A DNA stretch of 64,000 bases from Chondrilla cf. caribensis (taxonomy: Eukaryota > Porifera > Demospongiae > Chondrillida > Chondrillidae): contig OZ026557.1 in NCBI GenBank assembly GCA_964020155.1, positions 466,001-530,000 of the forward strand, given 5' to 3'. Shown piece by piece: positions 54,029-64,000 of the stretch. Each line of letters begins with the position of its first letter. Position 1 is the stretch's first letter. The position numbers and the translations under genes were made by a program. The notes beneath the pieces were generated by a model, which saw only the letters and a list, made by a program, of their open reading frames with translations, searched no databases and was not told the origin of the DNA.

Positions 54029-56169
54029 ACATACTAACCATAGTGTTCTCCCAGATAACCCCAACTGTCTTCAAATCCTCAGTAACTGAAAGATGTCCGA
54101 TCTTCAAGAAGCTCCTCCAGAGATCCTTCCCTTCCACTTTGGAGTCGGTGTCGGGGTCGACGACCAGTGCTATTTTGAACTTCCACACACCATTGTGCTC
54201 TGCAGAGTGAACGTGGACAGTGATTAAAACCCTGCAATGAAGCTATCGTCCTGGGACATTAAATCCTGAGTGTGCACAGAATGGAACTGGAACTGGGAAC
54301 TGGAACGGAGTTCAGCATACTGCACTGGACAGAGTTCATACTCTGTATGTATGTGGACTGGAACCAACATCAACACCAGGTCCAATTCCACCCAGCATCA
54401 GTCCTGCACCTCATCAGCAGAGAACCCTGGTGGTCCCAGGGGGCCCCAACTCCAGAGGACCCCAAACCCCAGGGGAACCCAAACTCCAGAGGACCCCAAA
54501 CCCCAGGGGAACCCAAACTCCAGAGGACCCCAAACCCCAGGGGAACCCAAACTCCATGCAGGAGGCCCTCCATTGTCCTACACCACATCAGCCAACAACC
54601 CTGATGGGGACCCCGAACCACAGGGATCCCAAACCCCAGGGGAACCCAAACTCCAGAGGACCCCAAACCCCAGGGAACCCAAACTCCAGGGGATTCCAAA
54701 CTCCAGGGGGCCCTCCGATGTCCCATACGTATATACCACAACAGCCAATAACCCTGATGGGGACCCCAAACCCCAGGGGATCCCAACTCCAGGGGATCCC
54801 AAACTCCAGGGGGCCCTCCATTGTCCTGCACCTCACCAGCAGAGAACCCTGGGTGGGAACCCATATAACCTTCCACAATGTCAACAATGCTACGACTTCA
54901 CTAAACAAACAACAAGTACTCATTAGCTAAGTAAACTCCATTGTCAACAAAAAAATTGGATGTCTTCATTTGTTTGGAGTGTTCCAAGTCATTGTGTGTG
55001 CAAGTGTTGTCAGACTTTTTGTTCAGGCTTGTCTTTAGTCTGGGTATAGGTGTGTATACCATTCCCCACACATGTACGTACGTAGTACACACACGTGTTG
55101 TATGCACAAATCTACGTATTATGTTGCATGTACGTATCTCATTTGTGTGTCCGTTCATGTGACTACCTGCAGACATGGTACTATCAGGGAATTGAGATCA
55201 ACCACAGGCTGAAATGATTCCACCACCATCGATCCGATAATTGCCAAAGGAAAAATCACCATAAATCAGGTACAGTGAATACTTGTTAATCCGCCGCAAT
55301 TCGTTTTCGAAGAATATGGTGGATTAACAAGTTTGGTAGATTAACTGGCTGTTCATGGGTATTTGTACATACGTTATATTGGTACTGAGAAATTATAACG
55401 GATTAAAAGGTTTGGTGAATAAAGCGGTAGCGGATAAATGAGAATTCACTGTATTCCATTCTCTTTACATTGTTATTCTATATACATACATACATCTGAG
55501 AGAATTTATGTCTCCAGTCATTTTTATTCTATTGTACATCATGGAAATGTCTCACACAGCCAATATGCCATGACTTTCACGCCATTATGCATGTGTGCCT
55601 TCACTAACATCATTCTTATGATCACATGGGACATGTCCATTGGGTAAAGCTTCTGACAGCGTACATACGAAGGCAGTCACGAACCCGCACAAGCCCATCT
55701 TTGTACGTACGTACGTGTATCAACTGGCCATGATCTCTACTACGTACATGCTTGTATTGTTGCATGTGTGCTTCGAATCAGTTCTGTTAGTAACCACGTG
55801 CGCCTGCTTCGCGGGATGTACGTACGTAGTACACCCTGCGGTTCTGAAACACACGACCCATATCTCTTCATCATACGAGGATAGATAGTAAAAAGCCTAT
55901 GATTCAAGTACGTTTGCAAACCTCTGTGCCGACAACAAACATACAGACTTACTCGTGGGTGGGGTTAGAGGGTAGGTACTATTGTACGGTCTTCCCAAAA
56001 GGGCTTTGTTTCTCTTGAAAAGGAATTCATCAGACCGTTTTTCGTTAACTGGAAGCAGGACAATCACAAGAAGAACACAGACGATGAAGAGTAGTCCAAG
56101 AATCCCTCTCTGAAATATTGGCATCTTTTTCGGCTCCAGTTTCATCATGAAGCGACTTATAGTTCGCAT
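50123..56169 (-). CDS. CANT1: Soluble calcium-activated nucleotidase (apyrase)
   Basis: Ten exons: 56169-55953, 54199-54039, 53588-53483, 53135-52969, 52774-52653, 52338-52258, 51680-51590, 51362-51269, 51083-51017 and 50147-50123, about 376 aa (human about 400). All phases close. The N-terminus [10 protein letters not shown] is followed by a signal anchor (about 22-40, [18 protein letters not shown]), then [10 protein letters not shown]. Family blocks in order: [100 protein letters not shown] and terminal FEGIEFI. The enzyme hydrolyses UDP and GDP in the ER/Golgi, dependent on Ca2+, and supports glycosylation and proteoglycan synthesis. It shares a 79-bp spacer with CEP19. A longer in-frame N-terminus would overlap CEP19 exon 1 antisense and is less likely. 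Confidence 0.95.
50150..50945. repeat. 18-20-bp minisatellite in the last CANT1 intron
   Basis: Over 40 units of agtgccagtggtgaggac(ac). On the sense strand each unit reads tcctcaccactgg, close to the real acceptor of the last exon (cttctcaccacag|G), which it directly abuts. Confidence 0.9.
51770..52155. repeat. 17-bp minisatellite in CANT1
   Basis: About 22 units of ttagtgtagaggtggtc, in the intron between exons 52258 and 51680. It has the same period and gaggtggtc core as the array at 38296-39090. Confidence 0.9.
52440..52652. repeat. (AC)n at a CANT1 donor
   Basis: Sense (GT)n beginning right at the exon 5 donor (CCAGG|gtgtgtgtg), with GCGCTCGTG variants. Confidence 0.95.
52874..52966. 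repeat. (AC)n at a CANT1 donor
   Basis: Sense (GT)n following the exon 4 donor GGG|gtgagtgtgtgtg. Confidence 0.95.
53175..53385. repeat. 16-bp minisatellite in CANT1
   Basis: About twelve imperfect units of gtacaggtgtgtgagg, between exons 53483 and 53135. Confidence 0.85.
53660..54026. repeat. (AC)n array at a CANT1 donor
   Basis: Sense GT tract shortly after the exon 2 donor (ATG|gttagtatgtacgtg), with interspersed aactacacacaccaacaca blocks. Confidence 0.95.
54430..54830. repeat. 34-bp C-rich minisatellite
   Basis: Degenerate units of ccccaaaccccaggggaacc + caaactccagagga, with longer variants that include 'ctccattgtcctacacc'. Confidence 0.85.
55271..55453. mobile_element. MITE-like element with about 23-bp terminal inverted repeats
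   Basis: Left end tacagtgaatacttgttaat(ccg); the right end read on the other strand is tacagtgaattctcattt(atccg). The 183-bp interior has two further 'ggattaa' motifs. The TA at each edge fits a TA-target, mariner/pogo-type element. Confidence 0.7.
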
Positions 56170-56248
56170 ACACTTCCTCGACCTTCTCTTGCTTGTGCCT
56201 TTCAGATCGCGTCGACGGACATTTTCGATGGTGACGTCATTGTACAAG
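56170..56248. promoter_or_regulatory. Bidirectional CANT1/CEP19 start region
   Basis: Only 79 bp separate the two chosen start codons on opposite strands. It is relatively G/C-rich with a CRE-like tgacgtca (about 56232) and no TATA box, typical of TATA-less shared promoters. Actual transcription starts are unknown, and 5' UTRs may overlap. Confidence 0.6.
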
Positions 56249-59136
56249 ATGGCTGCCGAATATTGTGGAGTGAAGTGCGGATTGAAATTCGACCCTCCGA
56301 CTCTCTTCATATTCTACAAGCAGACGAACGCCAGTAAGTGCTACAGTCCGAACAATGCTTCTGATGATTTTGCAATTTAATGTGCCATAGCAGTCGTCCT
56401 ACAACGTGTTTTATTGCTCCTTCTTCATGTACCCGGCGGTGTCACGGTTGGATGGTCACCATAGCAACCTGGTCCTCCACTAATGTGTTTCGTTCTTATG
56501 CAGACAAACTTCGCAAGCGTTCAATGCCCTTGAGGCAGCTAAAGAGTCACAATAGGTGAGTATGACGTGGTGTCGACGTTTGCTCTACCAACAGCTTTCT
56601 AAGTTTCACATCACAAACACGCATGTAATAACACATACGTACATGTATGGGCTCATAGTGACATACATTCTTATACATTAGTATCTTCGCCTCTGCTGCA
56701 GTCCTCTGATATCTGTACAACAGGAGTAAGAACCGTGTGTATACTAAACTTGCAATTATCATGCAACAGCAATGCCACAACCATGTGTACATGGTTGGTA
56801 TATCTGTTAACTATACACACCCCACACTATCCCAACAGCCCATGCTAGCTCAACCCCACACTATCCCAACAGTCCATGCTAGCTCAACCCCACACTATCC
56901 CAACAGCCCATGCTAGCTCAACCCCACACTATCCCAACAGTCCATGCTAGCTCAACCACACACTATCCCAACAGTCCATGCTAGCTCAACCACACACTAT
57001 CCCAACAGCCCATGCTAGCTCAACCCCACACTATCCCAACAGCCCATGCTAGCTCAACCACACACTATCCCAACAGCCCATGCTAGCTCAACCCCACACT
57101 ATCCCAACAGCCCATGCTAGCTCAACCACACACTATCCCAACAGCCCATGCTCGCTCAACCACACACTATCCCAACAGTCCATGCTCACTCAACCCCACA
57201 CTATCCCAACAGCCCATGCTAGCTCAACCACACACTATCCCAACAGCCCATGCTAGCTCAACCCCACACTATCCCAACAGCCCATGCTCGCTCAACCCCA
57301 CACTATCCCAACAGCCCATGCTAGCTTAACCCCACACTATCCCAACAGCCCATGCTAGCTCAACCCCACACTATCCCAACAGCCCATGCTAGCTCAACCA
57401 CACACTATTCCAACAACCCATGCTAGCTCAACCACACACTATCCCAACAGCCCATGCTAACTCAACCCCACACTATCCCAACAGCCCATGCTAGCTTAAC
57501 CACACACTATTTTAACCCTTTGCAATGTTAACTTGTGGTGTTTACGTACGTATGTACGTATGTGCATGTGCTGTATTCAATGATGGTGCTATGTGAGTCA
57601 TTATGACCTTCCAATCCACATCGCCCCAGCACATCTGAGTATGCTGAAGAACTGTGCAGTCATGAGAGACATGGGAAGTTCATCCGGCTCATACCATCTG
57701 AACAGGTTGGTGCATTTGTACGTACGTACATGTACACATATGTACGTACATGTACGTGTACGTATAATCGTGAGTATGTGCGTATGTTTTGCAGTATGTA
57801 TAATACATGTGTACTTGTGCTAATACGTATGTACATACGTATATTGGTATAATATTATGTGTTATATTATCTACGTATATTGTGTGTGTGTGTGTGTGTG
57901 TACATGTATGTACGTGCATACGTATGTGAGGTTGCATGTTCATTTGTGGACACGTACGTACATACGTATGTATGGGTGTGCAACATTACATACACTTACG
58001 TACGTATGTATGTGTCCACGATTCTGTGTGATGGGACACACTCCTCCCCCATACAGTGTAAAATCATGTTATAACTGGTCTCGAAGGGCCTGATAGCAAA
58101 TAAGCTCTAGCAGAACTTCACTCTAGCAAATAAGCTCTAGCAGAACTTCACTGTAGCAAATAAGCTCTAGCAGAACTTCACTGTAGCCAATCTAAATATT
58201 TAGTCAATATGCGTACATATGTACATACCTCCTGGTTTTATCAGATGTTTTGCTATAGATGTAATTTTATAATGGGACTTTAATGTACATAAGATGTGTG
58301 TATGTATATACGTACATACGTACGTATATATGCATATGTGTGTACGTATCTTCATATGTACATACGTATATTATATGCATATGTGTGTACGTATCTTCGT
58401 ATGTACGTACGTACATACGTATGTGTGTGTATGTTTGTATGTGTGTGTGTATGTAGGTGAGTCAGTGTCAGTGGACTGGAGTAGTCTGGGTTGAGTGCGG
58501 TGTTTTTCCTGTTCACAGCTGGTACTCTTGCTGGAGAGAGCAAAGATGGGTAGGAAACCAGAAGCACCTCATTTCGCCCTGACCACGCCCACAACTGAAA
58601 ATAACAGTGATTTACCCCTAACAGACCAAACCAAGGGAGTCACCAATATACAACCAAAGAAAAGTGACTTATTTGGACTAGGGAATCTCCCTTCTCTTGA
58701 GAAAACCAGTCTAGTTTCTCAGGGGAATACCCAGGATAAGGCGCAGAAGGACCTTAAGTCACTCGGTGACAGACAAAAGCCAAAAGTAACGATGGACGAT
58801 GACATAAGCCTGGAAGAGCTCCTGGACGACATCAGCGGTGTCTCGGACGAACACGTCAACCCTGACAGAGAAGCCCGGCCGAGTGTGGTGGAGAGGAACG
58901 GAGAAGATGCATATCTTCTCAAGTCCAGCCTCCAGCCCACTCAGGGAGATGACTTGAACAAGGTCTCGGAACATGTCTTGACCAAACGTAAAGAGGAAAT
59001 GGATGTTCTTTTTGAAGCACACAGGGTTAAACCAGGAGATGAGGAATGGGTTTATGACAAGGAAGTCGATTTTGATGAAGAGGACAAAGTGTCCTGTGGT
59101 TGGGACAGTTCTGAAAGGAGTGACCCAGAATTTTAA
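56249..59136 (+). CDS. CEP19: Centrosomal protein of 19 kDa (CEP19) homologue
   Basis: Four exons: 56249-56333, 56504-56555, 57630-57705 and 58519-59136, about 276 aa with phases 1, 2, 0. The N-terminus (YCGVKCGLKFDPPTLFIFYK, then RKRSMPLRQL) and exon 3 (AEELCSHERHGKFI) match the conserved start of CEP19. The end (LTKRKEEMDVLFEAHRVKPG, then VYDKEVDFDEED and CGWDSSERSDPEF) matches its conserved C-terminus. CEP19 acts at the mother centriole and ciliary base, recruiting RABL2 and IFT-B for ciliogenesis. This protein is longer than the vertebrate one (about 165 aa) because of a low-complexity middle segment encoded in exon 4 (PEAPHFALTTPTTENNSDLP onward). I chose the start MAAEYCGVKCG by homology; an in-frame upstream Met would overlap the CANT1 start. 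Confidence 0.9.
56814..57508. repeat. 34-bp minisatellite in CEP19 intron 2
   Basis: About 20 units of cccacactatcccaacagcc + catgctagctcaac, very homogeneous. Confidence 0.95.
58090..58190. repeat. 30-bp tandem repeat
   Basis: Three units of caaataagctctagcagaac + ttcactgtag, in CEP19 intron 3. Confidence 0.9.
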
Positions 59137-60188
59137 TGACGTTCTTCTGCTTCTGTATGCATGTGTGTATATGATATAATATATTGCATGTGCGTATATG
59201 TAATTTTGTGTATGCACCTGCATGTGTGTGTGAGTAGAGATACGTAGTTGTGTATAGTACATACGTATGTACGTATATCTGTTTGCATTGGTGTGTTCAT
59301 TTGTTAACGTTTGGTGAATTTTTAATAACTGGTACTCATCGGATTTGCAATTACATATGTTATGTCATATTGTTTGGGAATTGAAAATCCTCAATTTTCT
59401 GATCTATCTGAGCATATACGTACTGTACGTACCTCTTACTTGAGAATCTGCTATATAGCCTGTTGTGCATATACATACCTCTCACTCAAGACTATGGGAG
59501 ATTAATGACTTTTACTGTATACGTTTTGCTGAAATTCGTACCTATGTATACATTCATACAATTATTATATGTCCGTACAGTGGACCCTCTTTATAAGGGA
59601 CTCTCCTGACAAAGGACACTATAGAAATTACCTCCCTACAAAGGACACTGTAAGGCACCAAAAATAGTTAGACTTTCCTATAATGCTAATACATTTTTCA
59701 CCTCTGAAGAGTAGACAACCTCTCTACAGTGGACAAATTACCTGCATGGTCCCAATGTGTCCTTTATAAAGACTGTACTCGCATTTCATTTATCACAGCA
59801 CATTAATTTTTTGGAAAATAATATCAATAAAAATGTTACATCAAAGTTGTTGCAAATTATATAATTCATACATAATGTATAACAGTGTATAAACACATGT
59901 ACATCTACAAACATTACATAGAGTATCAATCAATATAATCAACATATAGTGGATGGTCTGTGTAATATAAATTGCATATAATACTACAAATTTGCAATAA
60001 TACGTAATTGTGAAATAAAATACACAATACATTTACTGTACGTACATGGGGACACACAAATATATGCATTATAGATAAGGTCTTCATGCTTAAATAAGAT
60101 TACGTACATATATGCATACACTGATATACATTAGAAACACTGTCTGTTTAGGTGTGAAACACCCGGTCTATGTTGATCTGAAAAGAGT
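59137..60188. other. Convergent CEP19 / C1q-gene spacer
   Basis: AT-rich, holds both 3' ends and one MITE-like element (59575-59779). No gene was seen. Confidence 0.6.
59575..59779. mobile_element. MITE-like element, copy 3
   Basis: Starts gtacagtggaccctctttat and ends cctttataaagactgtac (imperfect inverted repeats). It is the inverted counterpart of 49632-49829, with shared interior blocks (ctaatacatttttcacctct, agtggacaaatta). Confidence 0.7.

Positions 60189-64000
<3,812 letters not shown>

Larger units (their letters stand above)
54200..55952. other. CANT1 intron 1
   Basis: Holds a 34-bp C-rich minisatellite (54430-54830) and a MITE-like element (55271-55453). No other exon is recognised. 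Confidence 0.6.

Overview
This is eukaryotic, metazoan DNA with intron-rich genes, GT-AG splice sites, a very heavy load of (AC/GT)n microsatellites and many minisatellites. Four housekeeping or matrix genes (nucleolin, CANT1 apyrase, CEP19, a collagen/C1q protein) sit beside an expanded set of NACHT-LRR, Roc-COR-like and Death-domain genes. That mix suggests an early-branching marine invertebrate, most likely a sponge. This is an inference from gene content; no species can be named. All exon models were built by hand. Reading phase closes through every complete model except at one LRR exon boundary, noted below.

Left part (1-42.4 kb, minus strand). The core is a two-gene cassette present twice. 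In each copy a 'B' gene ends in one very large Roc-COR-like exon. A few hundred bases downstream, on the same strand, lies an 'A' gene with a second, divergent Roc-COR-like module and a C-terminal Death domain. Cassette 1 is B1 (Roc-COR exon 4024-6185, fed by up to 14 single-exon SH3 domains between 6502 and 18915) followed by A1 (664-3655). Cassette 2 is B2 (29948-42372: NACHT, coding heptapeptide repeat, LRR exon pairs, then Roc-COR) followed by A2 (26234-29465). The SH3 or NACHT-LRR part enters the Roc-COR exon through the same phase-1 intron, so the N-terminal sensing part appears to have been exchanged while the signalling exon was kept. I infer a sensor/effector pair: B senses, A signals death.

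Between the cassettes and within B1's introns are tandem duplications of a four-SH3 block, two large 54-bp minisatellites, a decayed tyrosine-recombinase (KIAA1958/Crypton-like) relic, and a segmental duplication at 19.7-24.3 kb.

Right part (43-64 kb). Nucleolin (plus, 43680-48895) is divergent from B2. CANT1 (minus, 50123-56169) and CEP19 (plus, 56249-59136) share a 79-bp head-to-head spacer. The 3' part of a collagen/C1q-domain gene (minus, 60189 to beyond the window) ends the region. Introns are dominated by tandem repeats, and GT-rich sense-strand tracts often start right at the 5' splice site. MITE-like elements lie between or inside genes.
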